Source of the DNA: CAWBAT01 sp046331665
GTDB taxonomy: Bacteria > Acidobacteriota > Terriglobia > Versatilivoradales > Versatilivoraceae
Assembly (NCBI GenBank): GCA_046331665.1
Contig: JAXLQK010000029.1
Span: 10,736-74,735, forward strand
Length of the DNA stretch: 64,000 nucleotides
Direction: 5' to 3'
The position numbers were made by a program, and so were the translations under genes. The notes beneath the pieces were generated by a model. That model was not told the DNA's origin and did not search any database. It saw only the letters and a list, made by a program, of their open reading frames with translations. Positions 27,771 through 38,186 of this stretch are shown here, piece by piece. Position 1 is the stretch's first letter. Every line of letters starts with the position of its first letter.

Positions 27771-28628
27771 TTATTGCTTTTCCTGGTTTCTTCCCGTGGC
27801 CCAAAATAGCGCGTTTACCAGAAGTTGACGAAAGGAGGGATCTGCAAAATCATCATAAGATCCCAACGCGGTATAGAAGATTCGGCCCCCTTTATAAATT
27901 CGCGTCCAAGCGGATGGTTGACTGCTTTGAGGAATCGAGCCAACCATGAGTAATTCCGCATCAGGGGAAAGGGGACTAGTTACGTAGAGAACAGACTTCG
28001 ATCGAATCTTTCCTACTCCCTTCAAAATCGGGTGATCTTTCTTCCCCGGGACTTTCGTCACGGTTTGTTTTGATTCCGGTCCAAAATGTCCTTGGTAATT
28101 ACCGCCCAAGACGTCCTTGTCAAATTCCAACCAATCCTGAAAGCCGTGACTGGCAGTCCTGACGGCAACTATGGGTCTTCCAGATTCAACGTAGGCTTTG
28201 ATTCGGTCGAGTTGATTTTTGGGAATGGTGACTCGTCGCGTGAAAAGCAACACTACATCACAATGCTCGATGGCTTCGAGTCCGGGCAAGTCAGTAGGTT
28301 CCAAAAACCGATTTAACTCTCCACGGCCCTGAATCAAAATGCATCGGATGATGTAATATTTTTCGAGGAATCGTCTGAAATTATCAAGGGAAGCGCCCGA
28401 GTCATATTCGTTTGATCCGGAGACCAAACAGACCTGGAGTGGTGATTCGCCATGCGCATCGCTGGCATACAAAAATGCCAATAAAATTAGACTGAGGGCT
28501 AAGCGATGGGAAAGAAGCCTCAACCAGGTCCTTATTGTGACGGAGTCCCATCGGTTGAAAGGAGGGTAGAAGCTATTGGGTATTCTTCCAGTAAAAGGGA
28601 AACAATGGTTGGAAATTGGTGAGTGCAC
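27771..28628 (-). CDS. ThuA-like protein, exported
   Basis: A glutamine-amidotransferase-fold ThuA domain ('QVCLVSGSNEYDSG', 'CDVVLLFTRR', 'SGRPIVAVRTASHGF', 'GKKDHPILKGVGKI', 'GGRIFYTALGSYDDF', 'LLVNALFWATGR'). ThuA proteins are linked with trehalose and other sugar utilisation, but their reaction is unclear. The frame opens with a GTG at 28628, 5 bases after the MFS stop. A TTG about 40 codons later, behind AAGGA, would begin a neat signal peptide ('LALSLILLAFLYASDAHG') and may be the true start. Export to the periplasm is therefore likely. It is probably co-transcribed with the MFS permease. Confidence 0.82.
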   Translation of the reverse strand: MHSPISNHCFPFTGRIPNSFYPPFNRWDSVTIRTWLRLLSHRLALSLILLAFLYASDAHGESPLQVCLVSGSNEYDSGASLDNFRRFLEKYYIIRCILIQGRGELNRFLEPTDLPGLEAIEHCDVVLLFTRRVTIPKNQLDRIKAYVESGRPIVAVRTASHGFQDWLEFDKDVLGGNYQGHFGPESKQTVTKVPGKKDHPILKGVGKIRSKSVLYVTSPLSPDAELLMVGSIPQSSQPSAWTRIYKGGRIFYTALGSYDDFADPSFRQLLVNALFWATGRNQEKQ

Positions 28629-28633
28629 TTAGC

Positions 28634-29965
28634 TTAGGAACGACGCGAAGCAGGGAATTTCTTCAAGAGCAGGGTCAGCACGCCAGCGAAAATGAACCCC
28701 GCGGAGATCAGGAATACGACGCGGTTAAATGGAATGCCAGCCCCTAAGATTTTCCCAATCACATAGGGTCCTGAAAAGCCTCCCAACCCACTAAAACAGT
28801 TGATGAAGCCAATGGCAGCGGCAGCCGCACTTTCACTTAACGTCATTGTAGTTAATACCCAATACGAGGGAGAAAACCCATTGTAAAAGAAGGCTGTAGC
28901 ACACAAGCAAGCCAGGAGCCATCCAAATGTAATGCTGGGAATAGAGGTGAGAGTGAAACAGCATCCTCCCAAAATCAAGGGGAGGGCTGTGTGCCAGTAT
29001 CGTTCCTGAAATCTGTCAGACGACCAACTGAAAAAGAGCAATGAGAGAATCCCCATCGCGAAGGGGAGTCCTGAGATTGTCGCTGCCAGGTAGGTGGGAT
29101 AACCGGAAGCCTTTTGAACCGTCGTCGGAAGCCAGAGGTAGAAGCCCTGACTGGCAATATTTACGGAAAATGTAATGAGCGCCAGAAATATTACCGGACG
29201 ATGGTGTAAGGCTTGAAGAATGGTCAATTTTGCGAAGGCGCTTTTTCTCTTCTTTTCCTCCTCCAACTCTTGACTGATCCATTTTTTTTCATCATTGGTA
29301 AGCCATCTGGCTTCCTCGGGTCTATCGGTAAGGTAAAGGAGTGTGATAAATCCGAGAGCGACTGCCGGGACCCCCTCAAGAATGAACACCCACCGCCAGC
29401 CCGAAAGGCCGAACCAATTGAGTTTAAGAATGAGCCCGGAAACAGGACCACCCAACGCAAGCGAGACAGGGATGGCAATGATAAATCTTGCCATGGCGCG
29501 ACCGCGGTACTGCCGCGGGAACCATTGATTCAAATAGACAATCACTCCCGGAAAGAATCCCGCCTCGGCAACCCCCAGAATGAATCGCGCCACATAAAAC
29601 TGCGACGCAGTATGGATAAAACCCATGAGAGCCGAGCACAATCCCCAACTAAAGAGAATTCTTGCAAACCACCGTCTGGCCCCCCACCGCTGGACGATGA
29701 GACCTCCGGGGACCTCGAGCAGCAAATAGCCTATAAAAAACAACCCGGCTCCAAATCCATAGACATCATCCGCGAATCCCAATTGACTGGACATGTCCAG
29801 TTTCGCGAAAGCGACATTAGCGCGATCCAAAAAGGCCGTAATGTACATGGTGAAGACAAAGGGGAGAACTCGCCTTCGGATCTTGCGCATCGCACTCATT
29901 TCAATTGAGGTAGTTGCCTGAGTAGAACTCAGGGACAGAGTCGATTGGAAGGGGTCTAAGGGCAT
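28634..29965 (-). CDS. MFS transporter, anion:cation symporter (ACS) family
   Basis: A 12-helix major facilitator permease of about 440 residues. The N-terminal 'FLDRANVAFAKLDM' and the loop 2-3 motif 'GGLIVQRWGARRWFARIL' fit the ACS branch, which carries organic anions such as hexuronates, tartrate, phthalate or galactonate with a cation. 'GVAEAGFFPGVIVYLNQWFP' is the ACS signature helix 4. The Met at 29965 (behind CAGGAAA) is chosen; a later Met in 'MSAMRKIRRRV' is also possible, while the TTG at 30001 has no ribosome site. It diverges from the GH116 gene and leads the ThuA/DUF1549 series, so it probably imports the product of the extracellular enzymes (inference). Confidence 0.88.
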   Translation of the reverse strand: MPLDPFQSTLSLSSTQATTSIEMSAMRKIRRRVLPFVFTMYITAFLDRANVAFAKLDMSSQLGFADDVYGFGAGLFFIGYLLLEVPGGLIVQRWGARRWFARILFSWGLCSALMGFIHTASQFYVARFILGVAEAGFFPGVIVYLNQWFPRQYRGRAMARFIIAIPVSLALGGPVSGLILKLNWFGLSGWRWVFILEGVPAVALGFITLLYLTDRPEEARWLTNDEKKWISQELEEEKKRKSAFAKLTILQALHHRPVIFLALITFSVNIASQGFYLWLPTTVQKASGYPTYLAATISGLPFAMGILSLLFFSWSSDRFQERYWHTALPLILGGCCFTLTSIPSITFGWLLACLCATAFFYNGFSPSYWVLTTMTLSESAAAAAIGFINCFSGLGGFSGPYVIGKILGAGIPFNRVVFLISAGFIFAGVLTLLLKKFPASRRS

Positions 29966-30172
29966 AAACGAGAAGTTTCCTGTTTTCAGGGAGATGCTCA
30001 ACAGCCAGTCCTGTCAGGTGAGGAACTGCGCTGCTTCATCCAGAATGGAAGATAATAACGAAAACTCACCTTACACCTATAGCGGGAAGGCAAGCAAGGT
30101 CTTATGTTCCTGGTGGATGAGGCGAACTCTTTCATTGGAACAAAACCATGACTACGGTTGTTTGAAATCCCC

Positions 30173-30200
30173 TTGACATCTTCCAAATGTCGCAGATAAG
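30173..30200 (+). promoter_or_regulatory. Candidate promoter of the GH116 gene, with adjacent palindrome
   Basis: A perfect -35 (TTGACA, 30173-30178) lies 16 bases from GATAAG (30195-30200, four of six -10 bases). A short palindrome GATAA-GT-TTATC overlaps the -10 and would suit a repressor. The leader to the GH116 ATG would be about 107 bases. The divergent MFS gene starts 200 bases to the left. The stretch 30002-30313 otherwise holds nothing recognisable. Confidence 0.4.
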
Positions 30201-30313
30201 TTTATCGTTAAAACAATCTGTCGGGAATTTCAAGGAAAGGGAACATTTGCTTTGCATTGAACCCCATAAACCGTGGCACCGCTTCAAAAACCAAGAAAGG
30301 AGGATTATTGCTT

Positions 30314-32809
30314 ATGGACAGACGAACCTTCATTCAATCGTCATCCGTGGGAATCGCTGCTCTGGCAACATGGACGGCTGAACAAAGCAGCCTTGCCGCC
30401 GCCAGAAAAACTCTAGCGGCAGGACCCCCTTCTGCTATACCAGTGACACGCCCTGCCTCCACAAAGCTCTTTTCCGCAGTGGCAACCAAAACTGAATGGG
30501 AATCATTTTCAGCAGCAGGGTTTACGAAACCGGTGGCAGGAGTGGTCTTTTCAGCTGATCAGCCTCCTTGCTGCGGGGTTCCTCTGGGAGGGATCAGCAC
30601 AGGCTGCCTTGACATCGAAGCCAACGGTACGTTGGGTTTTAACTGTTTGTTTGATGCTTTTCCGCGGAAGCCGCAACTTCTAAAACCCTTCCTGGGATTG
30701 GCCGTGGGCAACAAAACTTGGGTATTGACGAGTGAATCCATTCGAGCTGGTGGGGTCTTTGAGACTTGCCATGAACAACAGAAAAAGCCCACCGATTGGA
30801 TGGTGACAATCCCAATGCTGAAGGGAGTTCATTCGGCCAAGCAGATCCGTTATTGGGGGCATTTCCCCGTGGCCGATCTGGAGTTTGATCTAGAGGATTC
30901 GCCAGTGAGCGTGGGGCTGAGGGCCTGGGCACCCTTTATCCCGGGCGACACGAGCGTGTCGAACACACCGGGAGCCGTTTTCGAGATCCACCTGCGCAAC
31001 ACTGCTTCCGCACCGTTAAATGGAACCCTCGCCTTTAGTTTTCCGGGTCCTACTCAGCAGGAAGCTCAGGTTCCGGCAGACGTGCCTCCGCGAGGTCTGG
31101 AAATCGGCGGGATGCACGCCTCTCGGCCGGTGGTGGAGGGCGGCGTTGAAGGGCGGCAGCGGAGAGTCGAATCTCCAGTTAATGGAGTGTCCGTAGAAAT
31201 CCAGACTGGAGTGAACTACTGTCTGGGCGTGCTCGGCGAACAAAGGGTTCGTACTGGTGGCGGTATCAGGACAGTTCCCCTCATCCCAGGCGGCTCCGAG
31301 CGAGGAGAAAAGATCGTTGAGGACTGGGCGCACATTGCCACGGCTCTTCCTCCAGAATCGCCTCGCGAGTTTGGAGCCACCGTCGCTGTTGATTTCTCCT
31401 TGCAACCCAAAGAGGAGAAAACCATTCGCTATGCATTGACTTGGTATGCCCCGATGTGGTGCGGCGAAGGTGAAAAGAAGTATACCCAAATGTATACCAC
31501 CCGGTTCAAAAGCGCCCTTGAGGTGGCCGGGCTGCTGGCTCGGGAACATGAGTCCCTCTTGAAGCGCGTGTTGGCGTGGCAGGAAGCCATTTACTCCGAT
31601 CCGGCTCTGCCGGGTTGGCTGCAGGATACCCTGATCAATGTGATGGCCACCATCCCCGAGGACAGCTACTGGGCGAAACCCGTGTATCCACTAGCGTGGG
31701 CGCCGGGAGATGGTCTTTACGGGATGAATGAATGTCCGCGAGGGAGCCCGCAAATTGAGTGCATCCCTTGCAGTTGGTATGGAAATATTCCCATTGTCTA
31801 CTTTTTCCCGGAGTTGGCGCTCAGCACTTTGCGCGGCTACGTGCACTATATGCGCGAGGATGGAGCGGCTCCTTTCCGTTGGGGGCCTGGGTCGGACTTC
31901 GACAATGTGACCTGGGAGTGGCAGAAATCCCTGAATGGCGTCTGTTTCGTTGACATGGTGGGCCGCCTTTGGCTGCGCACCCAGGACGACGCGATCCTCC
32001 GCGAAATGTATCCTGCCGTGAAGAAGAGCACGACCTGCACCATGACCATGCGTCCCGCTCCGGAAGGCATCGTTAGCATGCCCAAGGGGAATGTTGGGCG
32101 GGAGTGGTGGGAAGCCGAGGACTGGTATGGGGTTGTTCCTCACATCGGCGCCATGCGGCTCTCGAATTTGAAGATTGCTGAGCGAATGGCGGAAAAGATG
32201 GGAGACACTGCGTTTGCTCGGCAATGCCAGGATTGGTACAGCCAGGGCAGCGAGATGATGGAGAAGGTTGCCTGGCAGGGAGAATACTACCTCCATTTCA
32301 ATGAGCCGGAGACGGGAAGAAAATCGGATACGATCATGGCCAACCAGATTGACGGGGATTGGTCCAACGCTTTTCATGGACTGCCGGGAATCTTCCAAGC
32401 GGAGCGCCTGAAAAAGACGTTGGAGACGGTCAAGCGTACCTGCCTCAACGAGGCCTGCGGGGCGGTGAGTTTTGCCTATGGTGATGGAACTCCCCAACGG
32501 CACAGCTATGGCATCTTCCCTCCGGAAATTATGATTTTGGGCATGATGTATCTGTACGTGGGTGACCGCGAGACTGGGCAGGAGATCGTCCGTCGCCTCA
32601 TGTATGATTTGACATGCAGGCACCGCTACGCGTTTGACCTTCCCAACATGATTTATTGTGATACCGGGGGGCGTTGGTTTGGAACCGACTACTACCAGGA
32701 CATGATGTTGTGGGCGATGCCTTCGGCGATGTTGGGCAAAGACATCCACGCTCCCTGCCTGCCTGGCGGATTGGTCGACCGAGTCATTCAGGCGGGGAAG
32801 GCAGCGTAA
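30314..32809 (+). CDS. GH116-like glycoside hydrolase (DUF608), Tat-exported
   Basis: An 831-residue protein starting behind AAGGAGG with a twin-arginine signal 'MDRRTFIQSSSVGIAALATW'. The N-terminal beta domain has the GH116 hallmark 'GVPLGGISTGCLDIEANG' (about 88-105), and the C-terminal (alpha/alpha)6 domain is DUF608. By comparison with characterised GH116 beta-glucosidases, Glu near 482 ('QIECIPCSWYGNIPI') is the candidate nucleophile and Asp near 602 ('EAEDWYGVVPHIG') the candidate acid/base; 'IMANQIDGDW' (about 673) lines the site. The family removes beta-glucose, beta-xylose or N-acetylglucosamine, or glucose from glucosylceramide. It heads a plus-strand run with the GH36-like gene, SDR and PQQ-like protein. 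A partial paralogue is at 63231. Confidence 0.87.
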   Translation: MDRRTFIQSSSVGIAALATWTAEQSSLAAARKTLAAGPPSAIPVTRPASTKLFSAVATKTEWESFSAAGFTKPVAGVVFSADQPPCCGVPLGGISTGCLDIEANGTLGFNCLFDAFPRKPQLLKPFLGLAVGNKTWVLTSESIRAGGVFETCHEQQKKPTDWMVTIPMLKGVHSAKQIRYWGHFPVADLEFDLEDSPVSVGLRAWAPFIPGDTSVSNTPGAVFEIHLRNTASAPLNGTLAFSFPGPTQQEAQVPADVPPRGLEIGGMHASRPVVEGGVEGRQRRVESPVNGVSVEIQTGVNYCLGVLGEQRVRTGGGIRTVPLIPGGSERGEKIVEDWAHIATALPPESPREFGATVAVDFSLQPKEEKTIRYALTWYAPMWCGEGEKKYTQMYTTRFKSALEVAGLLAREHESLLKRVLAWQEAIYSDPALPGWLQDTLINVMATIPEDSYWAKPVYPLAWAPGDGLYGMNECPRGSPQIECIPCSWYGNIPIVYFFPELALSTLRGYVHYMREDGAAPFRWGPGSDFDNVTWEWQKSLNGVCFVDMVGRLWLRTQDDAILREMYPAVKKSTTCTMTMRPAPEGIVSMPKGNVGREWWEAEDWYGVVPHIGAMRLSNLKIAERMAEKMGDTAFARQCQDWYSQGSEMMEKVAWQGEYYLHFNEPETGRKSDTIMANQIDGDWSNAFHGLPGIFQAERLKKTLETVKRTCLNEACGAVSFAYGDGTPQRHSYGIFPPEIMILGMMYLYVGDRETGQEIVRRLMYDLTCRHRYAFDLPNMIYCDTGGRWFGTDYYQDMMLWAMPSAMLGKDIHAPCLPGGLVDRVIQAGKAA

Positions 32810-33018
32810 GGTTCCCCTGCAAAATGTCCGAATCCGGGCGCGGGAGGAGCTTCGTCTCCTCCCCCGTCTTTGACTGAATGATTTTGGGGCGAGAGGTGCT
32901 GGATCGAGTCGTTCCAAAATTGCAATTGGCTGAAACAGTTGAATCGATGGGCGCCTTGGGTCCCCATCATCCCGCGTGTAAAAACCCCTTCCATGGAAAT
33001 CGATCAAATGAAAGAGGC

Positions 33019-35223
33019 ATGAAGAAACCTCAGGTGCTCTTTGTCATTTCAGTATTCACAAGCTTCCTGTTTGTTCTGCGATCGGCCGATACCTTTGGTC
33101 ACAGCAAAGCCAGCATACAGATCCGTGAACAGGAGGTGATTTATAACTCCGGCCCCGTGATTTATGCCGAAGCACTTGAAGGCGGCCGCTGGGTGGGCCG
33201 AAGTTGGAAAGCTTTGGGAGAGAGAGAACTGCCCGTGAGCTCCTGGTCGGACGAGGCTTTCAAAATCATGCTTAAAGTTACCCCATCTCCGTCGAATGAG
33301 CCGGGGCTACTACTCGCCACCGATTGGACTTGGGTGTCGGTGACTGAGTCTTTATCGAAACGTAATCCTGACACGATTCACGCCGTTGTCGAGCTATCCC
33401 ATTCCAATCCTCCGCTTTCACTCAAGATCCATACGCTTCTTGATGGCACGCCAGTGCTCACACGTTGGCTGGAGATAAAGAATCTGTCCACCAAAGCAGC
33501 CGCTCTCACCAATGTCTCGCCGTGGTCCGGTCGACTCTGGTCGGTTGGTGCTCCAATCCAGCTGGGGCATTCGCTCCGTAGTGAAGTTCCCTGGGAAGGG
33601 TGGTTTGGATGGAAAGAACTCAGGGCGGGGGCCAACCTCTTCAGGAATGACACGGATCGACTCTGGGACGATCCATACTTCCTTCTCCAAAACAATTCCA
33701 AGGGGGAATATTTCTTCGGCCAGCTCGCCTGGGCGTCCAATTATCAAATGGAATTTCGTCAGGATGAGGGGTTGACGTTCAGCATCGGTCCGGTGGCGCG
33801 CCAGAATTTGCGTGTGATTGCGCCCGGTGAAACCATCACAGCCCCGGCGGTCCACCTGGGGTACATCAGGGGAGACTTTGACGCGGCAGTCCAAGCCATG
33901 CATGAGCATTTGCGCCGCACGATTCTACCCACACGCGAACCGCCGCTGGCCTACCGCAGCCAATATCTTTTTCCGGAAGATCAGCGCTGGAGTGTGTTGC
34001 ATGGCGATGACTATAACGTGACCAACCTAAAGAAGTGCGTTGAGGTGGCGGCGAGCGCTGGAATTGACGTTTTCATTTTGGATGGGCCCACCTGGATTTC
34101 GGCTTACGGGAACTGGCTCGCGCCCAAGCCAAAGTGGTTTCCGGAAGGATTGAAACCCCTGGTGGATTACGTTCATCAAAAGGGGATGCTCTTTGGCGCC
34201 TATTTCGAAACCGAGGAGGCCGTGACGGAAACACCAGTTTTATCTGGGATGGCGGGGCATTGGCCGGGATGTGGAAAGAAAGCAAGGTGTACCAGGAACA
34301 CCCCGAATGGTTCGACAATATGAACCTCAATCTGGCGATTCCACAAGCGGCCGCCTATTTGGAAGAAGAACTGGGCCGGATCATCGAGTTTTACGGTCTT
34401 GACCTCTACCGGCATGATCAAAACGGAATTGTCTTTTTTCCCCCCGGGCCGGGAGGAGGGGAAAGTCTGAGGACGGGGAGGTTTATTGACAGTAACTACT
34501 GGCGTCATAATGAAGCACTTAATCAGGTCCTTGAGCGTGTTCATGAAAAATACCCCAAGGTGGTGTTGCAATCCGCAGCCGCAGGCAAATTTTCGCCTCG
34601 ACCTCGGTACCGTGGGGGCATTTCATGAACATTTTGCCAGTGATCGTGCCAGTTGGCCGGCCGTGTATCGCATGATCAGCGGCATGAGCGTCTACCTGCC
34701 GCCAGAAATTCTGCTCGCCTCCAATGGAATGGCAGGACCGAATCAGCCGGACCAGATCACGATGCTTCGTTGTGCCTATGCCGTTGGTAATACACCCATG
34801 ATTTTTAATGCCATGCTGCCAAAGAGCCTGGAAGAACTTAAAGCAGCGGATCAGAAACTATTTCGTCGCTACTCAGACCTCTACAGGAATTTCATCCGCC
34901 CAATCATGGGAAAAACCAAGGTCTATCATCATGCTCCGGTAAATGCCACGGGCGGAGTTGAGAGCGGCGATTGGTTTGCCATGGAGTATAGTTTGCCCGA
35001 TAGGACGAGAGGCTGGGCTACGATCATTTCATTGTCAAAAGACCGAACTTCGCCCTACCTGTTAAAGCCCAGGGGGCTGGATGGCTTAAAGCGGTATAAG
35101 GTGACATTTGACAATACGGGTGAAACTAAACTCATTGATGCGGCAACGTTGATGCGTGAAGGACTTCAAATTCAGCCGACGGAACAGGTCGCATCGGAAC
35201 TCGTCTTATTTGAAGCAGAATAA
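33019..35223 (+). pseudogene. GH36/clan-D alpha-galactosidase-like enzyme, two frameshifts
   Basis: An exported glycosidase ('VLFVISVFTSFLFVLRSADT' signal) with a beta-supersandwich N-domain and a GH-D barrel: 'AGIDVFILDGPTW', 'WFPEGLKPLVDYVHQKGMLF', candidate nucleophile Asp in 'LDLYRHDQNG', and the acid/base region 'VVLQSAAAGNFRLDLGTVG'. The frame breaks near 34240 and again near 34590, where 'GGCAAATTTTCG' would read correctly with one A fewer. The pieces are contiguous and clearly one gene of about 735 codons, so one-base homopolymer errors would be enough to explain it. ATG at 33019 precedes the signal; the frame is open upstream without a ribosome site. GH36 enzymes release alpha-linked galactose or N-acetylgalactosamine. 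Confidence 0.75.
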
Positions 35224-35299
35224 GGTTGGATTGGAAGCTGCCTTCGACTCGATCGAAGCGAACGCTCACCGTTGATGAGGGGAAGGGAAGAGATCAAAC

Positions 35300-36073
35300 A
35301 TGAGACTTGGTAACCAGGTCGTTTTGTTGACTGGGGCTGCCTCAGGCATCGGCAAAGCCGCCGCCCGCCTGTTTGCCAGAGAAGGTGCAATTCAGTATCT
35401 CGTGGACTTGGATGGGCAGGGGCTACAAGAGACAGTGAAGGTCCTGGCGAACAAGGGAAACGCGTATCCGCTTGCCGTTGACGTCAGTAAGCCGGAGGAA
35501 GTTAGAGAAGCGGTTGAAGGTGTGATTCATTCCCATGGAAAAATTGATGTCTTGATTTGCAATGCAGGAGTTGTGCGGGTTGGGGAGATTGAAGACTTTC
35601 CCGACGAAGAGTACGATTTGTTAATTGATGTAAATCTCAAAGGCACCTTCTATTGCTGCAAGTACGCAGCCCCTCACCTCAAGAGACAGAAGCACGGGGT
35701 AATTCTTACCGTTGCTTCGGTGGCTGCGCACGTCGGCCAGACCCAACATGCCAACTATTGCTCGACCAAGGCCGCAGTCCTGGGATTTACACGGGCTTTG
35801 GCATTGGATCTGGCCCCCTTTGGTATTCGGGTGAATAGTATTTCACCGGGTGCGACGAACACACCCATGCTCCTGCGCGACATCAAGAAACAAGCTCAGG
35901 ATCAGGGGGTTCCGGAATCAGTCATTAAGGAACAATTTGAGAAAGAGAGCGTCCTGGGTAGATGGGCCAATCCTGAGGAGATCGCTGCCGGTATGTTATT
36001 CCTGGCCAGCAGCGATTCCTCATTCATGACGGGTGCAGACCTCCGGATTGATGGGGGATGGACAGCCAGATGA
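35300..36073 (+). CDS. Short-chain dehydrogenase/reductase
   Basis: A 257-residue classical SDR with 'TGAASGIG' (11-18), 'CNAG' (about 87-90), Ser140 and Tyr153/Lys157 ('YCSTK'). Asp at the end of strand 2 ('YLVDLDGQG') points to NAD(H) as cofactor. It ends with the usual C-terminal 'TGADLRIDGGWTAR'. It starts 76 bases after the GH36-like gene on the same strand and likely handles a monosaccharide, polyol or sugar acid freed by it (inference). One of three intact SDRs in the window; none is close enough to another to suggest recent duplication. Confidence 0.87.
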   Translation: MRLGNQVVLLTGAASGIGKAAARLFAREGAIQYLVDLDGQGLQETVKVLANKGNAYPLAVDVSKPEEVREAVEGVIHSHGKIDVLICNAGVVRVGEIEDFPDEEYDLLIDVNLKGTFYCCKYAAPHLKRQKHGVILTVASVAAHVGQTQHANYCSTKAAVLGFTRALALDLAPFGIRVNSISPGATNTPMLLRDIKKQAQDQGVPESVIKEQFEKESVLGRWANPEEIAAGMLFLASSDSSFMTGADLRIDGGWTAR

Positions 36074-36155
36074 AGGCTTGATGACACGTATGATTTTTCG
36101 GTCAATCTTATCGTTTACAATTCAGGGGCTTTTCATTTAAAGGAGAAGAATCACA

Positions 36156-37433
36156 GTGAGCCTGCCTTCATATCTGTCCCGCCACGCTTGGAAATTGAAA
36201 CGAATTTGGATGGGGTTATTGATCACCCTTTTGATGGGAAGCTCTTTGTGTGTGGCGGCAGATGCGGATTGGCCACAGTGGGGAGGGCCTCATCGAAACT
36301 TTGTCGTTGAGTCAGGCCGCCTCGCGATTTCCTGGCCAAGCGAAGGCCCAGCTAGACTCTGGGAAAGGGAGCTTGGAGACGGGTATTCAGGAATCGCCGT
36401 TTCCTCTGGCCGGCTTTATACCATGCTTCATCGTGGCAATCAGGAAGTGGTGGTTTCTCTGGATGCCTCCAATGGAAAAACGATTTGGGAATATCCGTAT
36501 GACGTGACCTATTTGGACGAGATGAATATGGATACGGGACCGGGCCCCCACTCGACGCCACTCCTCGTGGGATCCTACGTCTTTACGACAGGAACTACAG
36601 GGCGGGTGCATTGCGTGGATTCCAAAAGTGGGAAGATGGTGTGGTCCCGAGACCTGTTTAAGGAATTTGGCGGAACGATTCTTGCCCGAGGCTACTCCTC
36701 CAGCCCCATTGCCTACCAACAAAGCGTGATTGTGACCACAGGCGGGCCGGGCCACGCTCTTGTCGCCTTCCATCAAAAAGATGGATCCGTCGTTTGGCAG
36801 AAACAAGATTTCCTCAATTCGCATTCTTCGCCTACCCTGATCAAATTCAAAGAGCAGGATCAACTGGTCGGATTCATGGCCAAGATGATTGTTGGCATCG
36901 ACCCCGCCAACGGAGACCTCCTCTGGAATGTTCCCCATGAATTGGGAGGGGACTTCATTGTATTTACCCCGCTTTGGACTGAAGATAATCTTTTGTTCTT
37001 TTCCAGCGCCTATGGCGGCGGGAGCCGCCTATTGCAGCTATCGAAGGACGACGGGAAGGCAGCCGCCAAAGAGCTATGGTTTAACAATAAAATGCGAATT
37101 CATCATGGCAACGCAATTCGCGTAGGTGGCCTGATTTTTGGCTCCAGTGGCGACTTTGGACCGTCCTTTATGACCGCAATCGAGGTTGCATCGGGGAAAA
37201 TTCTTTGGCAAGACCGGAGTTTTGCCAAATCGATGCTGCTCTATGCGGATGGAAAATTCATTCTCCTGGATGAGGAAGGAGCATTGGCGCTGGTTCAAAT
37301 GGACAGCCAGGGATTAAAAATCATTTCAAAAACAGAAATCTTAAAGAGTAAATCGAGAACACCGCCGTCCTTGGTCGGCACGAAGCTCTACCTCCGTGAC
37401 AGAAAAACCATGGTCGCGCTGGACTTAAAGTAA
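36156..37433 (+). CDS. Exported PQQ-like beta-propeller protein
   Basis: A 425-residue protein begun by GTG behind AAAGGAG, with a signal peptide ('MGLLITLLMGSSLCVAADAD') and repeated PQQ-type blades ('SLDASNGKTIWEYPY', 'VDSKSGKMVWSRDL', 'IDPANGDLLWNVP', 'IEVASGKILWQDR'). The opening 'WPQWGGPHRNFV' is the standard start of PQQ-like repeat proteins in planctomycetes, verrucomicrobia and acidobacteria. It lacks the disulphide and catalytic residues needed to claim a quinoprotein dehydrogenase, so it may be a scaffold or binding protein. It follows the SDR by 82 bases; TTATCGTTTACAA at 36108-36120 lies upstream. Confidence 0.85.
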   Translation: MSLPSYLSRHAWKLKRIWMGLLITLLMGSSLCVAADADWPQWGGPHRNFVVESGRLAISWPSEGPARLWERELGDGYSGIAVSSGRLYTMLHRGNQEVVVSLDASNGKTIWEYPYDVTYLDEMNMDTGPGPHSTPLLVGSYVFTTGTTGRVHCVDSKSGKMVWSRDLFKEFGGTILARGYSSSPIAYQQSVIVTTGGPGHALVAFHQKDGSVVWQKQDFLNSHSSPTLIKFKEQDQLVGFMAKMIVGIDPANGDLLWNVPHELGGDFIVFTPLWTEDNLLFFSSAYGGGSRLLQLSKDDGKAAAKELWFNNKMRIHHGNAIRVGGLIFGSSGDFGPSFMTAIEVASGKILWQDRSFAKSMLLYADGKFILLDEEGALALVQMDSQGLKIISKTEILKSKSRTPPSLVGTKLYLRDRKTMVALDLK

Positions 37434-37608
37434 GTGCTTGTGGGTGAGGTTGCCGCGGCAAGACGAAGTCCGTCGAAACAACCTGGATTCAAGTTGGGCC
37501 ATTCACTCTTTCAAGGAAGAATGTCAAGCTTTCCGTCCTTATAAATTGCAAAAACACTTCGGTGAAACTCCACTCCGTTCTTGAATTTCGGAACCAATTG
37601 GAACTGCA

Positions 37609-38091
37609 TCACAAATCGGTCAGGTTTATAAAGGTATAGAGCTCGCTTGATCCGCTCCACGTACTTGCAACATCGTCTATTCCGCTACCGGCCATCCCCA
37701 TCACTGAAAAAAGACTCTCAACAATGATCTTGGGAGACTGCTTCCGAATTTCCTCAGATACATTGGCGGCTGCGGTCCATCCATTGGACTCTTTGTTGAA
37801 CATCACCCTCGGAATAGAGACAACTGCCGACGGCCTGATCGATTCAACAACCTCCGTAACAGTCCCTAGATTTACCATGGTGTAGACCAGTTGTTCCTTA
37901 ACTTCTGCAGCCTTTTTTTGGGAGCTCCGCAATTCACCTTCGAGCGTTGAAACTCTCGCCTTGAGCAAGGCCAACTCGGAGACCAAGGTTTCTATTTCCT
38001 GCTTCGATAGTTGGCTGGCAGCAACTTGTGAAAAACCAAAGCTGACCAAGGGAACAAGTAACATGGCAATTATTCCACACACCTTTTTCAT
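37609..38091 (-). CDS. Small exported coiled-coil protein
   Basis: A 160-residue protein with a clear signal peptide ('GIIAMLLVPLVSFGFSQVAA') and a strong start (AAAGGAGG, 5 bases before ATG). Residues about 28-70 form a heptad-rich coiled coil ('SELALLKARVSTLEGELRSS'); the rest is mixed and Ser-rich. I recognise no family. It is transcribed on its own between two PQQ-like genes and converges with the first. The coiled coil suggests an envelope or periplasmic oligomer. Confidence 0.65.
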   Translation of the reverse strand: MKKVCGIIAMLLVPLVSFGFSQVAASQLSKQEIETLVSELALLKARVSTLEGELRSSQKKAAEVKEQLVYTMVNLGTVTEVVESIRPSAVVSIPRVMFNKESNGWTAAANVSEEIRKQSPKIIVESLFSVMGMAGSGIDDVASTWSGSSELYTFINLTDL

Positions 38092-38186
38092 AGGAGCCTC
38101 CTTTCATAGATACTTAAGGGTTCTCATAAGAATGTAATCACGAGAACGGGGGGCCAACTACCAGACATGTCAACCACGGTTTCGAG

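Noticed and set aside
31691..33007. Long minus-strand frame of 438 codons opposite the GH116 gene
   Set aside because: It is a shadow of the GH116 coding frame: no family motifs, and the plus strand has a Tat signal, ribosome site and GH116 motifs.
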